Positions 7,381-16,563 of a stretch of 64,000 bases of DNA are shown in pieces (the first letter of the stretch is position 1; every line of letters begins with the position of its first letter). Source of the DNA: a virus; the IMG/VR virus record IMGVR_UViG_3300044833_000114, positions 1 to 64,000 of that record, one strand, 5' to 3'. The position numbers and the translations under genes are program-made. The notes under the pieces were generated by a model that ran no database searches, was not told where the DNA came from, and was given only the letters and a program-made list of their open reading frames with translations.

Positions 7381-8121
7381 ATGGCTACCCCAGATGGAGT
7401 GAAGCAGGCCGCGGATGCGGTCGCAGCGAGCAAGAAGGTTCTAGACGATGCCGACAAGTTTCAGAAATCGGCCGGCGGACCACTTAAGAAGGAAACGCCA
7501 GCTGCGCCTGTTAAGTCTGCTCCGAAAGCTAAAAGCTCGGGACTGCTAGCTGAAACAGAGTCTGCAGCCGCGGGTCTTAAAGCCAAGTCGGCCGCTGTCA
7601 AGGAATACACCGACTCCCTTCCGAAAATGCACGACGGTGGGAAAGTCGAGAAAGATGGGGCCCACAATCTTAAGAAGGGCGAGACCGTTCTTCCGGCGGA
7701 TGAAAAGAAAGCCGTGAAAGTTCTGAAGTCCAAAGCATCCGGTGTGATGTCTGCCGCGATGGACGAGGACGACGAGCCGAAGGGTGAAGAGAAGAAAGAG
7801 TCCAAGAAGGACGAGAAGTCGGAAGGAAAGCACAAGACCTCCGACAAGCACAATCCGGCGCACGAAGAGAAGACGGTGAAACATAACTTTCACCGCACAG
7901 AAACCATTCATCACAAAAACGGATCACATACCGTAACGCATTTTCCGCACCCACCGAAGCCGTCGACCGATGGCAGCCCGGTTGAGCAGGATGAGCCAGT
8001 TAGCTACGCCGCGCCAGATATGGCCAGCCTTCACCAAGGCATGGACGCCAATCTCGGCGGCGGAGAAGCCGGCGGAGAACCTAGCGGCGCCCCCGAAGGC
8101 GGAGCCCCAGCACAAGCATAA
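7381..8121 (+). CDS. Hypothetical Lys/Ala/His-rich protein before terminase
   Basis: A 246-aa low-complexity, highly charged protein. Residues ~80-105 (MHDGGKVEKDGAHNLKKGET) resemble the short glycine-lysine motif found in many phage structural proteins. The middle is Lys/Glu-rich (EEKKESKKDEKSEG), followed by a His-rich stretch (ETIHHKNGSHTVTHFPHP) and a Gly/Ala/Pro tail. Position directly before the large terminase suggests a small terminase or virion-associated role, but no DNA-binding domain is evident. Confidence 0.6.
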   Translation: MATPDGVKQAADAVAASKKVLDDADKFQKSAGGPLKKETPAAPVKSAPKAKSSGLLAETESAAAGLKAKSAAVKEYTDSLPKMHDGGKVEKDGAHNLKKGETVLPADEKKAVKVLKSKASGVMSAAMDEDDEPKGEEKKESKKDEKSEGKHKTSDKHNPAHEEKTVKHNFHRTETIHHKNGSHTVTHFPHPPKPSTDGSPVEQDEPVSYAAPDMASLHQGMDANLGGGEAGGEPSGAPEGGAPAQA

Positions 8122-8170
8122 AACGAAGAACCGAGAACGACCCGGATTGGGTCCTTCGAAGGTCACGGTC

Positions 8171-10114
8171 ATGTCCGAACCCATTTTTAAGACGGAGTAT
8201 TTGTACGCAGAAGCGAACACTCTTGCGGCGAAGTCTGAAGAAATACTTTCAGTAAAGCACTTCTGGAAGGTCGCCGATCGCGACCTTGCAGGCCCAGCTC
8301 CGAAGACTCTTGAGGAGCTCATTCTCCGCGCGAAGAACTACATCGCACTGGACATCGCGATCGCGAAAGCACCAGACCAGACGAACGCCGACGTTGCAGC
8401 TTGTGTCAAGCGGCTGGAGATTTTGAAGAACTGTCCGTCGTCCCTCGAGACGATGAACTTTCTTCGGTTCATGTGCCGCACGAACTTGCTGTTCCTCGGC
8501 CGAGAGATGTTCAACAGGGCGTTCACGTTTTTGACGCACGCGCCTGTTTGCAACTTCTTCGTGCAGAAGGATTCCAGCAAAGAGATCTACGAGCAAGACG
8601 AAACGAAAGAGCGTCTGCTTCTTTACCCTCGCGGCAGTTTCAAGTCCACGCTCGACGTCATCGATTGCGTTCAGTGGATCATCAACTTCCCGAACATTCG
8701 TATTTTGATTCTCGCGGCCGAGACCGGCCTGGCCACTTCGTTCATCGGCGAAATGAAGAATTATTTCTTCGTCCCGAAGAACGGAGAGCCCACCAATTTC
8801 CAGAAGCTCTTCGTCGAGTGGACCATTTCGTCCAGGACGGAAGGCGCCGAGGACCAGTTCATTTGCCCGTGCCGCTCCGTCGGCGACGAGAAGAAGAAAG
8901 ATCCGACAGCATGGTCGGCATCGATTCTGTCGAACCTGCCTGGTTGGCACTGCGACCTGGCGAAGGGCGACGACGTCGTCAACGACAAGAACTCAGAAAC
9001 GTCGGCCCTCGTAGCCAAAGTAATTCGCAAGGTCAATTACGCCGCGTCTCTCGTGGACCCAGGCGGATTCATAGATTTGCTCGGCACTCCGTACGCCGGC
9101 AATGATCTCTACACATTCACCGCGGAGAAAGCGGAAGGCAACGAGCTTCGTAAGTTGGCTGTTCCGTCCCGCTGGTTGATCCCGGCATCGCAGCACAAGG
9201 ATGACCGCGATTGCACCGACGTGGATTACGAACTCTTGTTTGAGTTCGATAAGACCGGTCGCAAGCGCCTGACGAACGATTTTCTCAACAAGAAGAAGCG
9301 CAAAGACCTTGGCATTTATTTGTCCCAGTACATGCTGAACGCGTCGGGCATTCGCAAGGTGAAGTTTTCGATGGACCTGATGGTCTCTCGAACGATCTCA
9401 CTCGAGCAGCTTCCGCATCAGCTTCGGTACTACATCCTCTGGGATTTCGCCTACGCGGCTCACCTGGGCAGCGATTATTCGTGCGGAGCGGTGATCGGCT
9501 TAGACGTCGAGAATCGCGCATACGTCGTGGAGGTCTTTCGCGACCACTACATCGACAGCGAGCTAGCGAGGGAGGTTGTCACCTCCTATCAGAAGTATCA
9601 GCCGCGGTTGGTGTGCATCGAGAATTCTAACGGCGCTCAGTTCCTGGAACAGACGATCCGTCGATACGCAGAAGAGGCGGGGATTACGTACATCCCTCTG
9701 GACTTCTTCAAGGTCGACAATTCAGCAAACGCAAAGGCAGCCCGAGTGGGCTCTTTGCAGCCTCGTCTTCTCGGCGGCGAGCTGTTCTTCATGAACACGC
9801 TCACTTGTCTGGAGGATCTCTACAAAGAGTTCAAAGATTTCGGAACGTCAACGCACGACGACATTCCGGATTCCATCAGCCATTACCTTCGAGTTCTTCC
9901 GGCCGGTGTCACCGAACCTGGAGGACCTGGCGGGAAAGAGCGCATGGAGAAATTCCACAAGGCGCTCAAAGAAAAAGATTTCTACGACATGATCTTCCAG
10001 CAGGGAGATTACGCACCAGTCGTTTCGCAAGCACCCATCGTTCCTGAATTCGGCACCGGTGAGTCGCCCGACACAGACCTCTACGATCCGTACGGGATCC
10101 CGAACTTTAAATAA
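8171..10114 (+). CDS. terL: Terminase large subunit
   Basis: A 647-aa packaging motor. The N-terminal ATPase has a Walker A-like YPRGSFKST (~151-159), a motif at ~178 (IRILILAAET) and further motor motifs. The C-terminal RuvC-like nuclease shows three spaced acidic sites: ILWDFAY (~423), CIENSN (~480) and THDDIPDS (~560). The pattern resembles T7 gp19-type terminases. The start at ATG 8171 lacks a strong ribosome binding site; the frame is open further upstream inside the preceding gene. It is followed by the portal gene, as usual. Confidence 0.9.
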   Translation: MSEPIFKTEYLYAEANTLAAKSEEILSVKHFWKVADRDLAGPAPKTLEELILRAKNYIALDIAIAKAPDQTNADVAACVKRLEILKNCPSSLETMNFLRFMCRTNLLFLGREMFNRAFTFLTHAPVCNFFVQKDSSKEIYEQDETKERLLLYPRGSFKSTLDVIDCVQWIINFPNIRILILAAETGLATSFIGEMKNYFFVPKNGEPTNFQKLFVEWTISSRTEGAEDQFICPCRSVGDEKKKDPTAWSASILSNLPGWHCDLAKGDDVVNDKNSETSALVAKVIRKVNYAASLVDPGGFIDLLGTPYAGNDLYTFTAEKAEGNELRKLAVPSRWLIPASQHKDDRDCTDVDYELLFEFDKTGRKRLTNDFLNKKKRKDLGIYLSQYMLNASGIRKVKFSMDLMVSRTISLEQLPHQLRYYILWDFAYAAHLGSDYSCGAVIGLDVENRAYVVEVFRDHYIDSELAREVVTSYQKYQPRLVCIENSNGAQFLEQTIRRYAEEAGITYIPLDFFKVDNSANAKAARVGSLQPRLLGGELFFMNTLTCLEDLYKEFKDFGTSTHDDIPDSISHYLRVLPAGVTEPGGPGGKERMEKFHKALKEKDFYDMIFQQGDYAPVVSQAPIVPEFGTGESPDTDLYDPYGIPNFK

Positions 10115-10123
10115 AAGGCAGCT

Positions 10124-12253
10124 ATGTCACGCGTCGATCCGCTGAAAGGCACAAGTACAGCGGGACTCCTCAAGCAAGAAGACGTCAAGAGCCCCATGGA
10201 AGTGACGGATGATGCTGCGCTGAAGATCGTAACACTCGACGCAAAGATGACTCGGTCCTGGATCGAGAGTCGCTATTTCAATATCCGATGGGTCGAAGTT
10301 GACCTGCTGTATCAATCCCCTCCGACGCTAAGAACGTGGGAAGGGACGTCGATGCCGAAGGCGAACATCGCCAAGTTCACGGTTGCGACTCACGTCAACG
10401 CCATCAACTCAAAGCTCGTTGGCGGTTTGTTCTACGAAGAGCCTCCATTCAGATTGACTCCGAAGCCGAGTCTCTCTGCGAACACAGCTCGCGCAATCGA
10501 AGAAATAAGTTCCACACAGCTTGACGAGATGAACTTCAAGCAGGAAGTGAAGTACGGATTTTTCTCGTGCCTGCTAAACGGAACCGGAATTTGGAAGTGG
10601 GGCTGGAAGGATTATTACAAGACTGATTGGGAGTTCACTCCCGTCGACGAACCTATGAAGGTAACAGGGTCGGACGGTCAGACGTCAGAAGTTCCGACTC
10701 AAGATTCTGACAACTTCAAAATGACGCGGAAGGAGAATCTTTGCGCTCATCCGTTCTTCGAGAACTGCGATATTCGTACGGTCCTGGTCGACCCAGGCTG
10801 CCGCGTTCCTGATATTCGCTTTGCCAAGTTCGTCATTCACGAATTTCCCGTCACGTACAAAGACCTGATGCGGATGAAGGACGAGGTCTACTACAACGAA
10901 AAGAACGAACCGATTTACCGTTACAACCTTCCGAGCGAAGAGGTAGTTCGCCAGTGGTTCGACGGAACTCAAGCCATGGATCAGGGTCAGGCTATCGCCG
11001 GCCAGAACATGGTATCGGGTCAGAACAACACGCAATTCGTTCAGCACGCGGCGCCCCTGTTCCAAAAGACGACAGAGGATCCACTGAACGAACCACTGCT
11101 CCTTCAAGAGCGTTGGGACTGCGACAAGGTCATCACCGTCCTTGCCGGACAGCGTGTGATCCGCAACGAGCCTAACCCGTTCGGTTGCATTCCATTTTAT
11201 TCAGTCAACTGGTGGATGATCCAGGATTGCTTCTGGGGCCTCGGCCTTGGGACCGCCCTGGGAGGCGAGCAGCGCCTCCAGCAAGGTTTCATCAACGCCG
11301 TTGCCGATATCGGTACGTTAGCAGCTAATCAACCTATCATCAGATCGCGCGGCGCGAACATCAACACCCAGCAAGTTCGAGCTCGGCTTGGTGGCTTCAT
11401 CGACGTCGATGGAGACGCGACGAAGGCGATGCATCCGATGGATCTTCCCAAGATTCAAGGGGAGATGTTCCAGGTTGTCGCGGCTTCCGAGTCACGCACC
11501 GAGTCGACTTCAGGCGCGAGCGAAATGCTCACGATGGGTTCATCGAAGCCCAGCGGTCGCGGTTCGTCCATGGGACGAACAGCTACTGGCGCGGGAAACA
11601 TGATGCAAGCAGCCGTCGATCGTATCGGCGGACTGGTAGAAGACTTCAACCGACAAGTGTTCCAGCCGTGGTTGTGGAAGATGTACGACCTCAATCGTAT
11701 GTTCCTTCCGCCATCCGTGTTCCGCGAAATCCTCAACGACAAGCTCGACAAAGAAGTTCACGCCTCGTTCAAGGACTTCATGGGAGCCAAGAAGGGCATT
11801 AAGGCCTTCTCCGTTCTTGCTGGTAGTCACATGGCCGCGCGTCAGCAAATGGCGCAGTCGATGCCGTTGATTATGCAGTATTTCACGAACCCAGCACTGG
11901 CCGGTCAGATTGCCGACATCAACGGGGAGTACATCGCTTACTCCGAATTGCTCCACATGCTAACGGATGTGAGCGGTTACGGGAGCGGATCCTACTACTC
12001 CATCTTCCGACCTCTAACAGCCCAGATGAAAGCGCAGCGCGCCGCACAGAATCCGGCCGCAGCCAAGATGGCAGCGCAGTCAGCTAACAACACGCAGAAG
12101 GGTGACATCAAGTCCCAGTTGCAATCGCAACAATGGACGGAGCGAGCGGCCGGAGACATCATCCGCCACTCACTTAAAGCAGCCGGAGACACTGAAGCAG
12201 TTCAAGGAAGTCCCGGCGGAAATGGATTTGGAAGTCAAGAACTTGAAGCATAA
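10124..12253 (+). CDS. Portal protein
   Basis: A 709-aa protein, the usual size for podovirus portals of the N4/Bcep22 type. Its place between terminase and capsid genes and features such as RYFNIRWVEVDLLYQ, the NPFGCIPFYSVNWWMIQDCFWG stretch (split here only by description) and an Ala/Gln-rich C-terminus support the assignment. Portals form the dodecameric ring at one capsid vertex through which DNA is packaged and ejected. Start ATG 10124 with AAAAGGCAGCT upstream. Confidence 0.85.
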   Translation: MSRVDPLKGTSTAGLLKQEDVKSPMEVTDDAALKIVTLDAKMTRSWIESRYFNIRWVEVDLLYQSPPTLRTWEGTSMPKANIAKFTVATHVNAINSKLVGGLFYEEPPFRLTPKPSLSANTARAIEEISSTQLDEMNFKQEVKYGFFSCLLNGTGIWKWGWKDYYKTDWEFTPVDEPMKVTGSDGQTSEVPTQDSDNFKMTRKENLCAHPFFENCDIRTVLVDPGCRVPDIRFAKFVIHEFPVTYKDLMRMKDEVYYNEKNEPIYRYNLPSEEVVRQWFDGTQAMDQGQAIAGQNMVSGQNNTQFVQHAAPLFQKTTEDPLNEPLLLQERWDCDKVITVLAGQRVIRNEPNPFGCIPFYSVNWWMIQDCFWGLGLGTALGGEQRLQQGFINAVADIGTLAANQPIIRSRGANINTQQVRARLGGFIDVDGDATKAMHPMDLPKIQGEMFQVVAASESRTESTSGASEMLTMGSSKPSGRGSSMGRTATGAGNMMQAAVDRIGGLVEDFNRQVFQPWLWKMYDLNRMFLPPSVFREILNDKLDKEVHASFKDFMGAKKGIKAFSVLAGSHMAARQQMAQSMPLIMQYFTNPALAGQIADINGEYIAYSELLHMLTDVSGYGSGSYYSIFRPLTAQMKAQRAAQNPAAAKMAAQSANNTQKGDIKSQLQSQQWTERAAGDIIRHSLKAAGDTEAVQGSPGGNGFGSQELEA

Positions 12254-12274
12254 CGTGCTCCCGCGAGGAATCAC

Positions 12275-12661
12275 ATGAGTGTTTTAGATGAATTCGAAAC
12301 CGGGCCGGTAGAAGGGTTAGTGCCGATCGCGATGAGGGACCCGAACTTCTTGAAGCTCACACCTCAAGACAAGGTCACGCTCGCGCAATTTGCTAACTCT
12401 CCGGCCCACGCAGTTTTTCTTAAGCTTGCCGAAGGCGAGGTCGAGAAAGCTGAAACAGCTCACTTCAAGACGTGGAAAGACGAAGCAGAGTTTCAACGCA
12501 CCGGAATATTCGCAGTGGCTATGCGCGTGTTCGTCGAACGCCTGGGCGCGGAGATCCAACGACAGGTTGAAGAGTTTTCCGGCGAAGTCGAATTCGCGAA
12601 GCAGAAGAGATCGCAGCTGGAGAAATCTCCAGAAGAACAAATCCAAGAAGAGTTCAGATAA
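12275..12661 (+). CDS. Hypothetical protein, head module
   Basis: A 128-aa, mainly helical charged protein with no Cys and no membrane segment. It follows the portal gene by 21 nt. The C-terminal third (RSQLEKSPEEQIQEEFR) is a likely coiled coil. Candidate head-assembly or adaptor protein by position only. Confidence 0.6.
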   Translation: MSVLDEFETGPVEGLVPIAMRDPNFLKLTPQDKVTLAQFANSPAHAVFLKLAEGEVEKAETAHFKTWKDEAEFQRTGIFAVAMRVFVERLGAEIQRQVEEFSGEVEFAKQKRSQLEKSPEEQIQEEFR

Positions 12662-12670
12662 GGACAAACA

Positions 12671-13066
12671 ATGATCGCTCCAACTTTTGATCACGGCAAC
12701 GACTCACTCTGGTTCGTAGTCGCGGTTATCGCGATGTGGTGTGCAGCCGTCGGTGACGACCTGGTGACGCGCATTGGTATTTGGTATCACGGCGAGACGG
12801 AAGCTAACCCGCTTTATCGCAAGCTTATGCCGCTCAGTCTTTATAAGTGGTGGTTCGACGGAGCTGCCGGCGCATTCGCGGATGCCGCAGTACGATTCGT
12901 GCTCTCCATCTTGCTAGTCGTGGCCAGCAAGTCCATCGGCTACGCGGACAACGCGCACTTCTACCTACCGTTCGGTTTAGCCGCAGGCATCGGCGGTTTG
13001 GTGGTTCGCAACTGGCTCTTGATTCGCAAGAAGCCTGTGACCGCAACAATCGGTCAAGTTTCTTAA
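12671..13066 (+). CDS. Multi-pass membrane protein
   Basis: A 131-aa protein with three hydrophobic segments (~10-25, ~75-92 and ~100-117) and a short basic C-terminus. An unusual gene to sit between portal and capsid. It could be a holin or a superinfection-exclusion protein; no family recognised. Confidence 0.6.
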   Translation: MIAPTFDHGNDSLWFVVAVIAMWCAAVGDDLVTRIGIWYHGETEANPLYRKLMPLSLYKWWFDGAAGAFADAAVRFVLSILLVVASKSIGYADNAHFYLPFGLAAGIGGLVVRNWLLIRKKPVTATIGQVS

Positions 13067-13093
13067 ACAAATTTTCAGATTAAGGAGACCACC

Positions 13094-13267
13094 ATGTTTA
13101 CAGAAATCAAAGCTTATTTCGCCGAGATCGATGCAGAAGCGAAGCTCAAAGCACAGACTCTGATCATCAAAACATACCACAAGATTCTCGCCGAGGACGC
13201 CGCGCTAGTCGCGAAGATTGAGGCTGAGCTGGCCGCAGCGGTCGAGTACGTTGAATCAAAGGTTTAA
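13094..13267 (+). CDS. Small Ala-rich helical protein
   Basis: A 57-aa protein with AAGGAG seven bases before ATG 13094. Almost entirely helix-forming (Ala/Glu/Lys with regular hydrophobics: FAEIDAEAKLKAQTLIIK), so a short coiled coil is likely. Five bases separate it from the next membrane gene. Not recognised. Confidence 0.6.
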   Translation: MFTEIKAYFAEIDAEAKLKAQTLIIKTYHKILAEDAALVAKIEAELAAAVEYVESKV

Positions 13268-13272
13268 TCGTC

Positions 13273-13482
13273 ATGAATCCATGGGTCAAAGGACTGTTAG
13301 GCGGATCCATAGCGGGAGCGGGCCAAGGAGTTCTCATGGGTCTGGCTGCCAACGGTATCGCCCCAGGACAGTTTAATTTTCATGGCCACGCGCAAGGAAT
13401 TTTTGTGATAGCCGGGTTGGCTGCTTTGTTCGGTTCGATCATCGGCACCGCGACATACCTCGCGAAGAGTCCCCTCCCGTAG
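13273..13482 (+). CDS. Small membrane protein, two helices, holin candidate
   Basis: A 69-aa Gly-rich protein with two hydrophobic segments (GGSIAGAGQGVLMGLAA and IFVIAGLAALFGSIIGTATY). The size and topology fit class II holins, but it lies far from the endolysin gene and glycine-zipper phage proteins of other roles look similar. Weak start context. Confidence 0.55.
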   Translation: MNPWVKGLLGGSIAGAGQGVLMGLAANGIAPGQFNFHGHAQGIFVIAGLAALFGSIIGTATYLAKSPLP

Positions 13483-13560
13483 TTGAAGTTTCAGAAACAC
13501 ACAACTTAATCGCAGGTCACTTTGAATTACGCAGCGGATTGCTGCCCAAGGAGAAGTCAA

Positions 13561-14856
13561 ATGAAGTCCGTCCAAGAACTAGTAGTTGCAGGGAAAGTCC
13601 CGGGAGATACCCGGGCCGCAGAGAACCAGCAGGGCTATCCGAATGGCTGGCCTCTGTTCAGCGATATCTCTAAGCAGGTCGCGTACGACTGGAACAATCT
13701 ACCCTCTGACCGAGTGCGAGTTCTGAAATCTGCACCGGATTATAAGGCAGCACTCGACGCTTTCTTGCTCGAGCCGGCGACACCAGTCACGGTCACCGAT
13801 GTGCCCACCATCACTCTCGCGCCGTCTCCGGAAGAACAGATCGTAGACACGACCCCTCCTCCGGCGGGTGAAGTAGTTCCCCCAGCGCCAGCTTCGGCCA
13901 CGGATCCGGTTGTCGAGGATGAGCCCGAAGGAACCAAGTCCGGCCCCTTCGTAAAAGTAAAGGGCGGATGGGAAGCGCGCGTGGAAGCCATCGACGGCTC
14001 CGGCGTTCAAGTCTACAAAGGCAAGACCAAAGACGAAGTCAGCGCGAAGCTGATCCAGGCCCAGCAGCACGCGACGGCCAAGATTCGTCAGCAGGAAGAA
14101 GAGAGGCAGCGTTTGCTCGCGGAAGAGCCGGCCGACCTGGCTCCTGTTCGCAAGCGTCTGGCCCCGCGCAAGTTGACGGCGGATGAGCAGTTCGAATTCG
14201 CGGAAGCGATGTCGAGCGGCGATCCGACCAAAATCAACCGAGCGATGGCGAAGAGAGACGAGATCATTCTCGGCGGACCTGTCGAAGAAGTTGTCGGACA
14301 GGTGAACGAAACCCGGGACGCTCTCGAGTTCGAATCGTACAAGGCTACAGCCAAATCGTTCATGAAGCAGAACCCGGACGTCGCCTTCACCAAGCAATTA
14401 GGTGACGACATCGACGCGATTCTCTCCGAGAACAACTGGGCGTACACCGTTCGCAATCTGAACAAAGCTCTTGCTCAGTTGACGACCGAAGGAAAGATCA
14501 CCTCAAAAGTTTCGACACCCGCGACGGAAGAGGATCTACCGATCCCCACTTCGTCTCGTGAAGCGGCGCCAGTAGTAGTCCCACCGGCACCGCCCGCAGC
14601 AACAGTACCAGCAGCAAGGCCGACACCACCCTCCTCCGCAGCACAGGGAGAAGGCAGGTTACGGCCAGGGTCCGCATCCACAGGAGTATCACCACGCCAA
14701 GCCAGTGTCCGGCACGGCGCGACTCCGCAGCAAACAGTGGGGCTGACCGCCGAGGAATACAACAGGATGTCCGTCAGCGATACGCGTCGCAAGTACAAAA
14801 CTGACCCGGGATTCAGGTCAGCTGTCGACAAGTTAATTGCTGAAGGCAAGATCTGA
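13561..14856 (+). CDS. Putative scaffolding-like protein
   Basis: A 431-aa protein immediately before the major capsid gene, the usual scaffold position. ATG 13561 follows AAGGAGAAGTCAA. It is Pro/Ala/Glu-rich with charged helical stretches (KIRQQEEERQRLLAEE) and long disordered Pro/Ala linkers. A compact region near residues 120-165 (FVKVKGGWEARVEAIDGSG) may be folded. The C-terminal ~35 residues are basic, as in scaffolds that bind capsid shells. The assignment rests on position and composition. Confidence 0.5.
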   Translation: MKSVQELVVAGKVPGDTRAAENQQGYPNGWPLFSDISKQVAYDWNNLPSDRVRVLKSAPDYKAALDAFLLEPATPVTVTDVPTITLAPSPEEQIVDTTPPPAGEVVPPAPASATDPVVEDEPEGTKSGPFVKVKGGWEARVEAIDGSGVQVYKGKTKDEVSAKLIQAQQHATAKIRQQEEERQRLLAEEPADLAPVRKRLAPRKLTADEQFEFAEAMSSGDPTKINRAMAKRDEIILGGPVEEVVGQVNETRDALEFESYKATAKSFMKQNPDVAFTKQLGDDIDAILSENNWAYTVRNLNKALAQLTTEGKITSKVSTPATEEDLPIPTSSREAAPVVVPPAPPAATVPAARPTPPSSAAQGEGRLRPGSASTGVSPRQASVRHGATPQQTVGLTAEEYNRMSVSDTRRKYKTDPGFRSAVDKLIAEGKI

Positions 14857-14900
14857 CGTAAACCGCGCACCTGTAATACCCACCAAGGAAACACCTCGCC

Positions 14901-15932
14901 ATGTCTTTGGGCTTCCCTGCATCAAACGTCACCGGCAATTTGCCGCAGTCGACGGTCAAATTCTATGACAAAGATTTCATAGAAAATCTAAAGGCGGAAA
15001 CTCCTTTCGTGCGTTGCGCGGAACGGCGTGATCTGCCACTCAACAGCGGTAACCAGTTGGTTCTGTTCGAATACAACACGTTCGGCGCCAACACCGCGCA
15101 AGCGACGGAAGGCAACCCGGCCGCAGGTATCGCGACCTCTCTGGTCTCGAACACCTCGACCATCGGCGAATACGCGGATTACGCGTCGTTCAGCTCTCTG
15201 GCACTCGCCACCGCAATCGACGACACCCTCGGAAACGTGGCCAAGGAAATGTCTTACCGCCTCGGTCAGTCTCTGAACAACCTCGTACGCTTCAGCGTCG
15301 ACGGCGCCAGCGCCATCGATTCGTCTGTCCTCGTACAGTTGGCGGCTGCTTCCAGCTCCAGCTTCACCTCTCTGTCGATCGGCACCATTCGCGCCGCGAT
15401 CCAGTCTCTGGCTGGCCGCTCCGTGAAGCCGTTCATGCAAGCGAAAAAGCGTTTCGCTGGGATCATCCACCCATTTGCTTGGGGCGATGCGATCAACGAC
15501 ACCAGCAACAACAGCCCGGTGGATATTTTGAAGCACACCTCCGAAGGGCTGATGAAGATGGAAGAGCTGCCCAGCGCAGACCTCACGGAAGTTTTCGAAC
15601 TCCCGGGAACCGCGGTGGACTTCTTCCAGACAAACCTCGTGACCTTCACGTCGAACTACAAGACGACTGGCGCGACGGCCCTCAGCACGTACATCTTCGG
15701 GCGCGATGGAGTCATTGCCATCAATCTCGCGGGTCGTGGAGACACGGCGTACGGCGACGGGAACTATCGCGGTATCAAGTGCAACGTGGTCCAAAACGCT
15801 CCTGTGAGCGTCTCGGATCCCGAGGGCTTGATTCCCGGCTGGACCAGTTACAAAGTGCATTTCACTGTAACTCTTCCTCCCGACCCGACGCAGCGCGTGC
15901 GCATTATCCAGGCGCTCAGCGGAGTTAGCTAG
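14901..15932 (+). CDS. Major capsid protein, N4-gp56-like
   Basis: A 343-aa HK97-fold capsid protein. The N-terminal pattern (TVKFYDKDFIENLKAETPF, then RDLPLNSGNQLVLFEYN) and the later VDILKHTSEGLMKMEELPSA and IFGRDGVIAINLAGRG stretches match what I know of the N4-gp56 family of major capsid proteins. AAGGAAACACC precedes the ATG. This places the virion with N4/Bcep22-like podoviruses. Confidence 0.85.
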   Translation: MSLGFPASNVTGNLPQSTVKFYDKDFIENLKAETPFVRCAERRDLPLNSGNQLVLFEYNTFGANTAQATEGNPAAGIATSLVSNTSTIGEYADYASFSSLALATAIDDTLGNVAKEMSYRLGQSLNNLVRFSVDGASAIDSSVLVQLAAASSSSFTSLSIGTIRAAIQSLAGRSVKPFMQAKKRFAGIIHPFAWGDAINDTSNNSPVDILKHTSEGLMKMEELPSADLTEVFELPGTAVDFFQTNLVTFTSNYKTTGATALSTYIFGRDGVIAINLAGRGDTAYGDGNYRGIKCNVVQNAPVSVSDPEGLIPGWTSYKVHFTVTLPPDPTQRVRIIQALSGVS

Positions 15933-15976
15933 CCAAAAAGTTCCTAGCCGAGGGAACACAAATTCGGTAAGGGTAG

Positions 15977-16001
15977 CGGGGTGTGCCTCGAACACACCCC
16001 G
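15977..16001 (+). terminator. Hairpin after capsid gene, possible attenuator
   Basis: Perfect 9-bp stem CGGGGTGTG / CACACCCCG with a 7-base loop, 45 bases after the capsid stop. No T-run follows (ATTATCCG), so it may stabilise the capsid mRNA 3' end or act as a partial terminator rather than a full Rho-independent one. Confidence 0.55.
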
Positions 16002-16029
16002 ATTATCCGACTCATTCGAGGTGAGTTAA

Positions 16030-16389
16030 ATGTACCCAAAGAACACGTCTGAAACTCCCGCAATTCAACAGTTGTTTTCCAACTACAAGTATTGGGCGAA
16101 AAGGAGACAACTGGATTTTGATTTAAAGAAAGAACAATTCGAATTTCTCATCAAGCAAGAGTGCTTCTATTGTGGAGCACTGCCTTCTACTGTTTGTGTC
16201 AAACGCCACAGCTCGTGCACCTACAACGGCATCGATCGAAAAGATAATCGAATAGGGTACACAAGAGAGAACTGTGTTCCGTGTTGCTACACCCACAATC
16301 ACATGAAGTCAAATAAGACTTCTGAAGAATTTATCGCGGCTTGTCGGTCAGTTGTTGATCGAGCCGATGCTATGTCTGTAGTCAGCTAA
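16030..16389 (+). CDS. HNH endonuclease, homing type
   Basis: A 119-aa free-standing HNH protein. The zinc and active-site motifs are clear: ECFYCGALP, then YNGIDRKDNRIGYTRENCVP and CCYTHNHMKSNK, the order seen in phage HNH homing endonucleases. It sits between the capsid and tailspike genes, in its own transcription gap, with lower GC than its neighbours, consistent with a mobile gene. It likely nicks or cuts capsid-region DNA of related phages. Confidence 0.85.
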   Translation: MYPKNTSETPAIQQLFSNYKYWAKRRQLDFDLKKEQFEFLIKQECFYCGALPSTVCVKRHSSCTYNGIDRKDNRIGYTRENCVPCCYTHNHMKSNKTSEEFIAACRSVVDRADAMSVVS

Positions 16390-16430
16390 ACCTACGCGCG
16401 AGGGTATCGCGCACACAACTCAATCGGATG

Positions 16431-16451
16431 GAGGGGCTTCCTCAGCCCCTC
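16431..16451 (+). terminator. Hairpin after HNH gene
   Basis: Stem GAGGGGCT / AGCCCCTC with a 5-base loop, then TGTCT. A short imperfect T-rich tail makes it a moderate terminator candidate for the HNH gene. Confidence 0.5.
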
Positions 16452-16453
16452 TG

Positions 16454-16493
16454 TCTACATAATCCCCCCAACAAGTTTGGAGGATTATGTAGA
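16454..16493 (+). promoter_or_regulatory. Long perfect inverted repeat in tailspike leader
   Basis: TCTACATAATCC (16454-16465) pairs perfectly with GGATTATGTAGA (16482-16493), with an inner CCAA/TTGG pairing in the 16-base loop. It immediately follows the previous hairpin and lies 70 bases before the tailspike GTG start. Could be an operator, an mRNA-stabilising hairpin or part of a tandem terminator. Confidence 0.55.
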
Positions 16494-16563
16494 TGTGTTT
16501 TGAAGATAAAGCATCGCCCCAGGGAGACCCGCGGCGGAAGACGTAGGTCCCAAGGGGAACAAC

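Noticed and set aside
14988-15995. Long minus-strand frame opposite the capsid gene
   Set aside because: Arg/Val/Ala-rich shadow of a conserved capsid protein.
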